NCBI GenBank assembly: GCA_016788635.1
Contig: JAEUSU010000023.1
Span: 83,785 to 147,784 of the forward strand
DNA from: Flavobacteriales bacterium
GTDB taxonomy: Bacteria > Bacteroidota > Bacteroidia > Flavobacteriales_F > PHOS-HE28
Reading direction: 5' to 3'
DNA: 64,000 bases
A program made the position numbers and the translations under genes. Under the pieces are notes generated by a model. That model saw only the letters and a list, made by a program, of their open reading frames with translations. It searched no databases and was not told where the DNA came from. This document shows positions 26,242 to 34,835 of the stretch, in pieces (the stretch's first letter is position 1; every line of letters begins with the position of its first letter).

Positions 26242-26658
26242 TTACAGTTGGGCAATGCCACAATGGCGTTCGGGCCGGGCACTGCTGAATTCGATGTACA
26301 CGCTGAGGTCGTAACAGTACTCCTGCCCCAGGGTGACGAAGGAGTTGAAATGCTCGAAAGTGTTGCCGCCCGGCGCGTTCTGTGGGATGTTCGTGGTCGA
26401 ACCATCCTCCAGGTCCACCACGCGCAGCTGGTAGGTGGTGCTGGAAGGGAACCGTGCGTCATCCACCCGCACCCGCAGGTAATGCACGAATACACCGGCC
26501 GCCGGGGTGAAGGTGCTGTCCGTAAGCACGGTGATCATCGGTGGTCCGATATAGTCGGGGTCCAGCGGGTTGGTGTTCAATGCGCCAATATCCACAGGGT
26601 CCTTGAAGCAGGACGAGAGCCACGGCACCAGGAGAAGAAGCGGTAAGGCGCGTTTCAT
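26242..26658 (-). CDS. small lipoprotein of unknown function
   Basis: A 138-residue lipoprotein (signal peptide [17 protein letters not shown], lipobox LSSC). The mature part looks like a single beta-sandwich (FVHYLRVRVDDARFPSSTTY, FVTLGQEYCYDLSVYIEF). No family is recognised. Its start overlaps the stop of the preceding membrane-protein gene by 4 nt, and parC begins 11 nt after it, so it is part of the topoisomerase IV operon. It may work with the adjacent membrane protein, but nothing in the sequence states a role. Confidence 0.7.
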   Translation of the reverse strand: MKRALPLLLLVPWLSSCFKDPVDIGALNTNPLDPDYIGPPMITVLTDSTFTPAAGVFVHYLRVRVDDARFPSSTTYQLRVVDLEDGSTTNIPQNAPGGNTFEHFNSFVTLGQEYCYDLSVYIEFSSARPERHCGIAQL

Positions 26659-27407
26659 CGGATGGGCACGGTAAGGGAGGCACACCAGAGGCCACCGGTG
26701 GAAGAAGGCAACCAGACCAGTCCGTCGAAGCGCATTTTCTCCTTGTCCTCGAAGACCGGCACATTGCGCTCGCGTGTGCGGCGGAAGATGTAGGCCGTGG
26801 CCACTGCCGAAGCGGCAAAAAGGGTCCCTCCGATATAAAGGTTGGTACGGGCCCGCCGGAGGTCGTCCTGATGGGCGGGAATGGTCTCCTCCTTGAGCTG
26901 GGTGATGTGGCGGGGCGTGGTGAGCGTGCTGTAGAGCGCCTCATCATCCTTGAGCTGTTGCTGCGCATCGCGGGCCTTGCCCCAACTCACGAAGGTCCAG
27001 ATGCCAAAGCCCACGGTGGCCGTGATGCCGGCCGCGCGGGTCCACACGACCTGCCGCTTGAACCGAGACAGGTCCCTTCTGTATTGCTCATACTCTGCGC
27101 TGAAGGGCATGCGCAACAGGAAAGAGTTCAATGAATCCGCCGTCACCACCACGGTGGTATCCACCATGCGGCGCTGGGGCGCCCAGAAGGTGAAGTGGTG
27201 AGGACCTTCTGGCAGCGTGAGCAACGGAGAGTTCATGCGGTACCTGTGGTCCAGCACGAAACTGTAGTTGTGCCCGGGGTCGATGAAGAGGCGGAGCTGG
27301 CCGGTGCGCTGGGCGTGGCCCTGCACAGCGGCGAAGGTCAGCGCCATCCACAGGTGCAGGCGCCATGCGTGCCTCAACGCGGTGCTGCTATGAAGGGTCC
27401 GCTTCAT
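26655..27407 (-). CDS. exported membrane protein with PEGA-like N-terminal domain
   Basis: A 250-residue protein with a signal peptide ending near QGHAQ (residue 33). A PEGA-like beta domain follows (residues about 36-95: [40 protein letters not shown]). Next are a hydrophobic helix (about 125-142), a charged helical stretch, and a second helix ([20 protein letters not shown]). It should sit in the inner membrane with a periplasmic domain. No precise family is recognised. It overlaps parE by 4 nt upstream and the lipoprotein gene by 4 nt downstream. Confidence 0.68.
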   Translation of the reverse strand: MKRTLHSSTALRHAWRLHLWMALTFAAVQGHAQRTGQLRLFIDPGHNYSFVLDHRYRMNSPLLTLPEGPHHFTFWAPQRRMVDTTVVVTADSLNSFLLRMPFSAEYEQYRRDLSRFKRQVVWTRAAGITATVGFGIWTFVSWGKARDAQQQLKDDEALYSTLTTPRHITQLKEETIPAHQDDLRRARTNLYIGGTLFAASAVATAYIFRRTRERNVPVFEDKEKMRFDGLVWLPSSTGGLWCASLTVPIR

Positions 27408-29296
27408 GCTTCCTCCTCCACGTATCCGGTTTCAGCCACGGGGGCCGGCGCAGGTTCCACCACATCCTTCTCCGCCTTCAGGTTGCCGATGATGAAATCC
27501 TGCCGGGCCGGCGTGTTCTTGCCCATGAAGAAATCGAGCAGGTCGTGCACCACGGCATCCTTGGTGATCATGACAGGGTCCAGCCGCATGTCCGGCCCGA
27601 TGAAGTTCTTGAATTCGTCCGGGCTTATCTCGCCCAGTCCTTTGAAGCGCGTGATCTCAGCGCCCTTGCCCAGCTTGCGCAGGGCCTTTTGCTTCTCCTC
27701 CTCGCTGTAACAGTAGATGGTCTCCTTCTTGTTGCGCACGCGGAAGAGCGGCGTCTGCAGGATGTAGAGGTGGTCGTTCTGCACGAGGCCGGGGAAGAAC
27801 TGCAGGAAGAAGGTCATCAGCAGCAGACGGATGTGCATGCCGTCCACATCGGCATCGGTGGCGATCACGATGCGTTGGTAGCGCAGGTCATCAAGCCCAT
27901 CCTCAATGCTTAGCGCCGCCTGGATCAGGTTGAACTCCTCGTTCTCATAGACCACCTTCTTGGTGAGGCCATAACAGTTCAGGGGTTTGCCCTTCAGGCT
28001 GAAGACGGCCTGCGTCTCCACATCGCGGCTCTTGGTGATGCTGCCGCTGGCGCTGTCGCCCTCGGTGATGAAGAGCGTGGTCTCGCCCTTGCGCGGGTGG
28101 GGCTTCGGGTCGTTCAGGTGCAGGCGGCAGTCACGCAGCTTGCGGTTGTGCAAACTGGCCTTCTTGGCGCGTTCGCGGGCCAGCTTGCGTATGCCCGCCA
28201 GTTCCTTGCGCTCGCGCTCGCTTTCCAGCACCTTCTTCTGGATCACTTCGGCCACCTCGGGGTGCTTGTGCAGGTAGTTGTCCAGCTTCTCGGCCAGGAA
28301 GTCCGCGATGAAGGCGCGCATGCTGCGCCCGCCGGGTTCAATCTCCTGGCTGCCCAGCTTGGTCTTCGTCTGGCTCTCGAAAACAGGCTCGATGATCTTC
28401 ACACTGATGGCAGCCGTGATGCCCGTGCGCACGTCGGTGGCGTCCCAATCCTTCTTGAAGAAGTCGCGGATCACCTTGGCCACGGCCTCGCGGAACGCGC
28501 CCTGGTGGGTGCCGCCCTGTGTGGTATGCTGGCCGTTCACGAAACTGTAGTACTCCTCACCGTAGTGGGTGCCGTGGGTGAAGGCCACCTCGATATCGTC
28601 GCCCACCAGGTGGATGATGGGGTACAGGGGCTCGCCGTCAAGCTTGGTGTTGAGCAGGTCCAGCAGGCCGTTCTTGCTCTGGAACTTCTGGTCGTTGTAG
28701 TGGATGGTGAGGCCCGTGTTCAGGTAGCAGTAGTTCCAGAGCAGACGCTCCACGTGCGCCTCGCGGTACTGGAAATGCCGGAACATGTCGGGGTCCGGTT
28801 CGAAGATCACACGGGTGCCGTTGGGTTCCTCGGTGCGCGTGAGCTTCTCGTCCTTGCGCAGCACACCACGGTCGAACTCGGCCCGTTTCAACTGGCCTTC
28901 ACGCACGCTTTCGATCTTGAAGTAGCTGCTCAACGCGTTCACCGCCTTGGTGCCCACGCCGTTGAGCCCCACGCTCTTCTTGAATGCCTTGCTGTCGTAT
29001 TTCGCGCCGGTGTTGATCTTGCTCACCACATCGATCACCTTGCCCAGCGGCACACCACGGCCGTAGTCGCGCACTTCCACCCGTGCACCCTTGATCTCCA
29101 CGTCGACCTTTTTCCCGTGGCCCATCACGTGCTCGTCGATGCAGTTGTCCAGCACTTCCTTCAACAGCACGTAGATGCCATCGTCATAACTGCTGCCATC
29201 GCCCAGTTTGCCGATGTACATGCCCGGCCGCAGCCGGATGTGCTCCTTCCAGTCCAACGACCGGATATGCTCCTCGCTATAGGTGGTCTCGCTCAT
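27404..29296 (-). CDS. parE: DNA topoisomerase IV subunit B (ParE)
   Basis: A 630-residue type II topoisomerase B subunit with a GHKL ATPase domain: [21 protein letters not shown] and [17 protein letters not shown]. It also has the transducer and Toprim parts ([33 protein letters not shown]) and the GyrB-type tail ([16 protein letters not shown]). ATG 29296 is chosen for the usual start ([20 protein letters not shown]). It heads an operon with the PEGA-like membrane protein, a lipoprotein and parC, all joined by overlaps or short gaps. Confidence 0.94.
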   Translation of the reverse strand: MSETTYSEEHIRSLDWKEHIRLRPGMYIGKLGDGSSYDDGIYVLLKEVLDNCIDEHVMGHGKKVDVEIKGARVEVRDYGRGVPLGKVIDVVSKINTGAKYDSKAFKKSVGLNGVGTKAVNALSSYFKIESVREGQLKRAEFDRGVLRKDEKLTRTEEPNGTRVIFEPDPDMFRHFQYREAHVERLLWNYCYLNTGLTIHYNDQKFQSKNGLLDLLNTKLDGEPLYPIIHLVGDDIEVAFTHGTHYGEEYYSFVNGQHTTQGGTHQGAFREAVAKVIRDFFKKDWDATDVRTGITAAISVKIIEPVFESQTKTKLGSQEIEPGGRSMRAFIADFLAEKLDNYLHKHPEVAEVIQKKVLESERERKELAGIRKLARERAKKASLHNRKLRDCRLHLNDPKPHPRKGETTLFITEGDSASGSITKSRDVETQAVFSLKGKPLNCYGLTKKVVYENEEFNLIQAALSIEDGLDDLRYQRIVIATDADVDGMHIRLLLMTFFLQFFPGLVQNDHLYILQTPLFRVRNKKETIYCYSEEEKQKALRKLGKGAEITRFKGLGEISPDEFKNFIGPDMRLDPVMITKDAVVHDLLDFFMGKNTPARQDFIIGNLKAEKDVVEPAPAPVAETGYVEEEA

Positions 29297-29379
29297 GGTG
29301 CCTTGCGGTAGTGTGGCACGGGCGGCAAAGGGCTGTACGTCAAGCTCCTCCCCTTTCCGACCGGCTCGTGACCTTGCAA

Positions 29380-29401
29380 AACCCCAGTATTGACAAGGGT
29401 T
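29380..29401. repeat. 22-nt dispersed motif, copy 1
   Basis: A sequence starting AACCCCAGTATTGAC and ending AGGGTT with AACCC/GGGTT ends in inverted orientation. A near-identical copy, reverse oriented, is at 38509-38529. It lies in the 203-nt gap between parE and the metalloprotease gene. Confidence 0.6.
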
Positions 29402-29499
29402 CCCCAAGGATGGGACGAAGTTATCCCGCAGCGGACGGGGGGCGCGGCCGGGAGGCCACCCCGTTATTCACGATCACCGGTAGTTTTCAACAAGCCCGG

Positions 29500-32475
29500 C
29501 TAGGGTAGTTGTTGCTCCAGGATGTTGGTGGGAACGCTCCCCCCGATGTTGCTCAAGATCGGGTCGCGGTCGTTGCCGGGTCCGGAATATTTCACCACAC
29601 CGTCCAGGTTCACGTCCGCCGGGTGGTAACCCACCAGGGTGTTGGTGGGCACACTGCCCCCGATGGCGGTCAAAATAAGATCCCTGTCATTGGCCGGACC
29701 GGAGTACTTCACCTGGCCATCCGGCTGCACATTGCCCGCCCACAGCATCATGCGGCCATCTGCGGCCTTGCGGGCGTTGGTGCCGAAGGCGGCGGTGGCC
29801 GCCTGGCTCAGGTCCAGGTTGGTCGCCGTGGGGGTGAGTGCCAGGGGCGCGGAGGTCATGGTGCCCAAGTGGTTCCGGTGGCGCACGGCCACGTGGTAGC
29901 TGCCCGCCGGCTGGCAAAAGCCCACAGGTGAGGTGCCGTCGGTGGCCACCACATCCCCATCGCGCTGCACCAACGCGGCCCGGGCCTCCACAACGGTGGC
30001 CGGGGCACTGGCCGAACGCAGCTCCACCACCACCCAATCCACGATGGCATCGGCACCGGTCACCACCAATACCCCCGGTGTGGTGGTGGCCGTTCCAGTG
30101 AGCAGGTAACCCAGTGCGGTGTAAGGCTCCGTCAAGGGCACCAGCCCATGTGTGCGCAACGAGTCGGCCATGAGTTGGGCGGCGGTCTTCCAGGGGCCAT
30201 CGAGCAGCACCTTGGGCGCCACGCGCACGGTGGGGTTCAGTTCACAGGGCAGGGCCAGGGTGGTGAAGGGCAACACCGAGGAATAGGCCGAGCTGCCGCC
30301 CTGTGTTCCGCCCGTGCATACGGAGCGCACGCGGAACTCGTAGTTCGTGTCCGGATCAAGCAGGTCGAGGAAATGGGAGCTTCCCGTAATGCCGTTCACC
30401 ACGGTCCAGGCCGGCGCGCCCACCACGCGCCACTGAAGGTCGTAGCTGGTGGCGGCAGGCACGGGTGCCCAGGCGAGCAGGGCTTCGCTGGTGGTGATGC
30501 CGGAGGCGGCAAGCCCCACCGGAACTACGCATGAGGAAGCGTAGGCATGGATGAAGAGCGCGTAGCAGTGCTGCGCATGAAAAGCACCGGCATAGCCATA
30601 GACATGCACGATGTAGGTGCCGGCTGATGCGCCCGGGTAAGAGATGAACTCCGAGGAGGTCCCACCGTTCTGGCTGGTCGCCAGCTGCACGCCACCGCTT
30701 GTAAGAAGCCGCAGGTCATAGTCGGCTGGCAGGCCGCTCAAGGAGATCGTGATGGTGCTGTTCGCAGCGGCGGTAAAGCTGTAGTGGTCCACATCACCCG
30801 CCGTGGCGATGAGCGCGCTGATGTTGGCGGGAAGGGTCACCGCAGCGGCGGTGGCTAAGGTGTTGTTGGGTTCCAGCGCGTCCGGGCAGGGGGCGGGCGT
30901 GGTGAAGGTGAAGCTGCTGGAATAGGCGGATGACGCGGCCGGGCATACCGACAGCACCTGGAACTCGTAGGCCACCTCGGGGGTGAGGCTGGTGAGCGCC
31001 TGGCTGGTGCCGACAATACCGGTGATGGTGTTCCATGTACCAGCGCTCACGGCCTTCCAGCGCAAGGTGTAGCTCTGCGCGCCCACGTTGGCCCAGGTAA
31101 GGGTCACGGAGGTGGTGGTGAGGTTCTGCACGGAAAGGTTGCCAGGCGCATCGCAGGTGGTGCCGCAAATGGCCAGGCAGGTGGCCGCGTTCACCCGGTT
31201 GCGCATAAGGGCCGCCGGCTGCGGTCCGAAACCGTTGTTGAAGTTGATGCCCGTGCCGCCCACCAGGTGGCAATAGCTCATGATCGTTCCTCCACCTGCC
31301 GGCAGCGGCGCTGTTGGGCAGCTGCCTTCCGTGTAGCCCGCCGTGGGCCCGCATCCGTCAATGGCCGTGGCGTTACCGTTCCATGCGCAGGCATGGGTGT
31401 GCGGCGAGCCCAGGTTGTGGCCTTGCTCATGCGAGACCACCATCACGCTCCAGCTGTAGGTGGGCACGTTCGCATAGCTGCTGTGAATGCCACTGTACGC
31501 CATGCGGTAGCTGGCCGTGGGGTTGCACAGGGTGTTCAGCCAGGCCACCCCACCCGTGCTTTGTTGGGAGAGCAGATGCGCCAGGTCACCATTGAAGCTG
31601 GTGCGGTACGCACCGAACTGGCTGAGCAAGGTGCCGCTGGTCGTGCCTGTGTAGGGGCTGGGCACGTCCCAGACGAAGAGCTCGTTCAACAGCACATCGA
31701 TGCCTTCATTGTCGAAGAGGATGGCGCTTTGGTTGAAGAGGCCTGTGAGGTGGTTGATCGTGTTGGTGAGGTTGCCCTGGCTCAGGTAGATGTTGTGGTT
31801 TCCCTCCCAATACCACTTCACACAACGAATGGTGCGTTCATCCGGATCGCCGGTAAGCTCCGCCATGGTGTAGGGGCCATCATGCGTGTCCACCCCGCAA
31901 CTGAGGTTGGGCTTGCCGCGTAGGTGCCTCGTACGGTAGAGCACGTGCAGGCCGGGATCACTGCGTTGGAAAGGCCCCAGCACCACCTCCTCCCCACCGC
32001 TGTTCCACAAACCCATCACCTGACCGGGGAAAATGCTGATGGCGGCCAATGAACCCGGTGCACCACGCACCACGCCCCGGTAATGCAGGCCCGGTTCGCC
32101 GCTGAGCACCGTGCCGCTGGCGGCCACCACGCGAAATTCCTCGGTGGTGGGCTGGACGCGCTCAAGGTCGAGCACAATGGATCCGGCGCCGGTGGGGATC
32201 ATCAGGGAAAGCGCTGGCGACCGCGTTCCAAGCAAGCCGGCGATCATGGCATCCTCCACATGCAGGACATCCGCCTGCGCGCACGCCTCGCGCCACAGTG
32301 CTTCGGTGCTGGGCGTGGCCGGTCGCAGCGCGAAAGGTGCGACTTGTTGAAAGGCGACCTGCGCCTGGAGCGCAAGGATGCGCTGCGCAACCCGGCCGGG
32401 ACCACCTTCCTGTTGTGCAAGATTCACATGCGGGAGCAGGGCCAGCAGGAGCCCGCCAAGGATACCGGAGCGCAT
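29500..32475 (-). CDS. secreted reprolysin-like zinc metalloprotease with FnIII domains
   Basis: A 991-residue exported protease with signal peptide MRSGILGGLLLALLPHVNLA. The N-terminal region is a pro-domain-like beta part (about 60-200). The metzincin catalytic domain (about 210-440) has VVSHEQGHNLGSPHTH, a full HExxHxxGxxH zinc site. Two fibronectin III domains flank a PPC-like domain. The C-terminus carries two repeats of about 50 residues with the EF-hand-like pattern DxNxDGxVKYSGPxNDRDxIL and IGGSVPTN, ending LEQQLP. A standard T9SS type A domain is absent, so this repeated tail may serve in sorting or surface attachment. It is probably a secreted or surface endopeptidase. Confidence 0.86.
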   Translation of the reverse strand: MRSGILGGLLLALLPHVNLAQQEGGPGRVAQRILALQAQVAFQQVAPFALRPATPSTEALWREACAQADVLHVEDAMIAGLLGTRSPALSLMIPTGAGSIVLDLERVQPTTEEFRVVAASGTVLSGEPGLHYRGVVRGAPGSLAAISIFPGQVMGLWNSGGEEVVLGPFQRSDPGLHVLYRTRHLRGKPNLSCGVDTHDGPYTMAELTGDPDERTIRCVKWYWEGNHNIYLSQGNLTNTINHLTGLFNQSAILFDNEGIDVLLNELFVWDVPSPYTGTTSGTLLSQFGAYRTSFNGDLAHLLSQQSTGGVAWLNTLCNPTASYRMAYSGIHSSYANVPTYSWSVMVVSHEQGHNLGSPHTHACAWNGNATAIDGCGPTAGYTEGSCPTAPLPAGGGTIMSYCHLVGGTGINFNNGFGPQPAALMRNRVNAATCLAICGTTCDAPGNLSVQNLTTTSVTLTWANVGAQSYTLRWKAVSAGTWNTITGIVGTSQALTSLTPEVAYEFQVLSVCPAASSAYSSSFTFTTPAPCPDALEPNNTLATAAAVTLPANISALIATAGDVDHYSFTAAANSTITISLSGLPADYDLRLLTSGGVQLATSQNGGTSSEFISYPGASAGTYIVHVYGYAGAFHAQHCYALFIHAYASSCVVPVGLAASGITTSEALLAWAPVPAATSYDLQWRVVGAPAWTVVNGITGSSHFLDLLDPDTNYEFRVRSVCTGGTQGGSSAYSSVLPFTTLALPCELNPTVRVAPKVLLDGPWKTAAQLMADSLRTHGLVPLTEPYTALGYLLTGTATTTPGVLVVTGADAIVDWVVVELRSASAPATVVEARAALVQRDGDVVATDGTSPVGFCQPAGSYHVAVRHRNHLGTMTSAPLALTPTATNLDLSQAATAAFGTNARKAADGRMMLWAGNVQPDGQVKYSGPANDRDLILTAIGGSVPTNTLVGYHPADVNLDGVVKYSGPGNDRDPILSNIGGSVPTNILEQQLP

Positions 32476-32539
32476 GCCCCAAGGTATGCCGCCGTTCCGA
32501 TCTGTCGCAAGCCCGCAGGCCCACGCGCGTTCACGCCGG

Positions 32540-34678
32540 TCAGTTCACTGAAAGACCGCGCTTGCGGAGCAGTGGCTCCGTGCGCGGATCACGCCCGGTG
32601 AGGTCGCGGTACAGCTGGGCTTCGGGCTTGCTGCCGCCCTGGCTCAACACCGCAGCCCGGAAGCGATCGCCGTTCGTGCGCGTCATGCCACCGTTCTCCG
32701 TGAACCAGGCATAGGCGTCCGCGTCCATCACCTCGCTCCAGATGTAGGCGTAGTAGTTGGCGGCATAACCCGTCCATGCATGGCTGAAGTAGCAGCTGCG
32801 GTATCGGGGCGGCACCTGCGGCAGGTCAAGCCCGTATTTCTTCAACGCCGCCCGCTCGAAGGTCTCCACATCGGTCACCAGAGGTGCGTCCGCGGAAAGG
32901 CTGTGCCACTCCAGATCGAGCAGCGCGGCAGCCAGGTATTCCGTGGTGGCATAGCCCTGGTTGAAGGTCTTGGATTTGCGTAGCCTGTCCGCCAGATCCG
33001 CAGGCATGGGCTCGCCGGTCGTGTAGTGCTTCGCAAAGCGGCTGAACACCTCCGGCTCCAGTGCCCAGTTCTCGTTCACCTGGCTGGGGAACTCCACGAA
33101 GTCGGTGCTGGTATTGGTGCCGCTGAACTTGGGATACTTCTGTGCACTGAGCATCCCGTGCAGACCGTGGCCGAACTCGTGGAAGAGCGTGATCACATCA
33201 TCCCAGCTCAACAAGCACGGTTGTCCGGCGGCGGGCTTCACATAGTTGCACACCTGCGTGATCACCGGCTGCTGGCCCAGCAGGGTGCTCTGGTCCACGA
33301 AGGTGCTCATCCATGCACCGCCATTCTTGTTGTCGCGTGCGTAGTAGTCCCCATAGAAGAGGCCGATGGTGCTGCCGTCGGCATCGATGATGTCGAACAC
33401 GCGAACATCCGGGTGGTAGACGGGCAGGTCCGTGCGCTCCTTGAACCGGAGACCGAAGAGTTGCCTGGCCGCATGGAACACGCCCTGCTGCAACACGCTC
33501 TCGAACTCGAGATATGGCTTCAGCGCCGCTTCATCCAGGTCATACTCCGCCTTGCGCACCTGCTCGGCAAGGAAGTCCCAATCCCAGGCCTCCACCCGGT
33601 AGCCCCCACCCTGCTTATCTGCCAATGCCTGCAGCCTGGCGGCTTCCTGCTTCGCATTGGCGGCTGCTGCCGGGGCCAGCAGGCCCAGCAGCTTCATGGC
33701 CTGGTCGGGCGACTTCGCCATCTGGTCATCCATCACGTAATGCGCCCAGGTGGGAAAGCCGAGCAACCTGGCCTTCTGCGCCCGCAGTTGCGCCAGGCGC
33801 GCGATGATGGCCTTGTTGTCCCATTGATTCCCCCGGCTGTTGCGCGCCCATGAAGCCTTCATGATCCGCTCGCGCAGGGCACGGTCCTTCAGGTCGGTGA
33901 GCGCCGGCTGGGTGGTGGTATTGCGCAGGTCGATGAGCCACTTGCCCGTATCACCCTTGACCTCGGCGGCGGCGGCGGCGGCCTCGATGGCATCGGGGGT
34001 CAACCCATCCAGTTGCTTCACCTCATCCACCACAACGGCGGATCCCGTGCGTTCCTTCAGGATGTTGTCCTCGAACTTCGCGATGAGGTTGGCCTCCTCC
34101 TCGTTCAACGTCCGCATCTGCTCCTTGCCGCGCTCGTCAAGCAGGGCTCCGGCGCGCATGAAGCGCTGGTAGTAGCGCTCCAACAGGCGCGCGTCCACCG
34201 GTTCCATGGTCATGGCCGCACGGTTGTCATACAAGGTCCTGATGCGCGCGAACAGCCGTTCATTGAGCGTGATGGCATCACTATGCGCCGCTAGCTTCGG
34301 TGCCAGGTCGGCCTTCACGGCTTGAAGCGTGTCGTTGGTGTTGCTGCCGGAGAGGTTGTAGAAGATGCCCGCCGCGCGGTTCAGGTCCTGTCCGGCCTTC
34401 TCCATCGCCACCAGCGTGTTCTCGATGGTGGGCGCCTCGGGATCGCGGATGATGGCCTCGATCTCCGCCAGGTGACGCTTCATGCCTTCCAGGATGGCGG
34501 GCCTGAAATGTTCGTCACGCATTTGATCGAACTGCGGTGCCTGGAAGGGCAGGGTGCTGCGTTGCAGCAAGGGGTTGCTTGCGAGGTCGTTCATGGACGA
34601 AGGACTTTGCTCGGGCGCACCACAGGCCAGCAGGGCCAACGGGAACGTGAGCATAATGGGGTGTTTCAGGAAGCACAT
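32540..34678 (-). CDS. dcp: M3 family metallopeptidase (Dcp-like) lipoprotein
   Basis: A 712-residue zinc peptidase of family M3 (peptidyl-dipeptidase Dcp/oligopeptidase A). The active site is LFHEFGHGLHGML (HEFGH), with the downstream segments TDFVEFPSQVNENWALEP and GYAANYYAYIWSEVMDADAY typical of Dcp. The N-terminus has a lipobox (LLAC, Cys19), so it is probably a periplasm-facing lipoprotein. It would trim dipeptides from the C-terminus of short peptides. The ATG at 34678 or an ATG at 34654 may be used; both keep the lipobox. Confidence 0.92.
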   Translation of the reverse strand: MCFLKHPIMLTFPLALLACGAPEQSPSSMNDLASNPLLQRSTLPFQAPQFDQMRDEHFRPAILEGMKRHLAEIEAIIRDPEAPTIENTLVAMEKAGQDLNRAAGIFYNLSGSNTNDTLQAVKADLAPKLAAHSDAITLNERLFARIRTLYDNRAAMTMEPVDARLLERYYQRFMRAGALLDERGKEQMRTLNEEEANLIAKFEDNILKERTGSAVVVDEVKQLDGLTPDAIEAAAAAAEVKGDTGKWLIDLRNTTTQPALTDLKDRALRERIMKASWARNSRGNQWDNKAIIARLAQLRAQKARLLGFPTWAHYVMDDQMAKSPDQAMKLLGLLAPAAAANAKQEAARLQALADKQGGGYRVEAWDWDFLAEQVRKAEYDLDEAALKPYLEFESVLQQGVFHAARQLFGLRFKERTDLPVYHPDVRVFDIIDADGSTIGLFYGDYYARDNKNGGAWMSTFVDQSTLLGQQPVITQVCNYVKPAAGQPCLLSWDDVITLFHEFGHGLHGMLSAQKYPKFSGTNTSTDFVEFPSQVNENWALEPEVFSRFAKHYTTGEPMPADLADRLRKSKTFNQGYATTEYLAAALLDLEWHSLSADAPLVTDVETFERAALKKYGLDLPQVPPRYRSCYFSHAWTGYAANYYAYIWSEVMDADAYAWFTENGGMTRTNGDRFRAAVLSQGGSKPEAQLYRDLTGRDPRTEPLLRKRGLSVN

Positions 34679-34689
34679 TGGAGCGGGTG

Positions 34690-34697
34690 CGAATGTA
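34690..34697 (-). promoter_or_regulatory. -7 box of the M3 peptidase gene
   Basis: On the minus strand TACATTCG (TAnnTTTG with one T-to-C change) ends 11 nt before the ATG at 34678. Confidence 0.4.
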
Positions 34698-34835
34698 AAC
34701 GGTCAATGATGTGAAGGGGCCGGCCTGGTGTGATGCACGGCCCAACAGGCTAACACCGGGCAACGTGATCCGGACCGGGGATCGTTCCGGCGTGATCTCA
34801 TCGCCGGGACTGCTCCGGCCTAAACCCCAGCGGGA

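Noticed and set aside
28097..29311. Plus-strand ORF of 404 codons opposite parE
   Set aside because: Antisense shadow of an unmistakable parE gene in GC-rich DNA; no motif of its own.
29440..29500. Possible origin-like TTATCC/TTATTCAC sites near parE
   Set aside because: Only isolated partial matches to DnaA boxes, no cluster and no AT-rich unwinding region.
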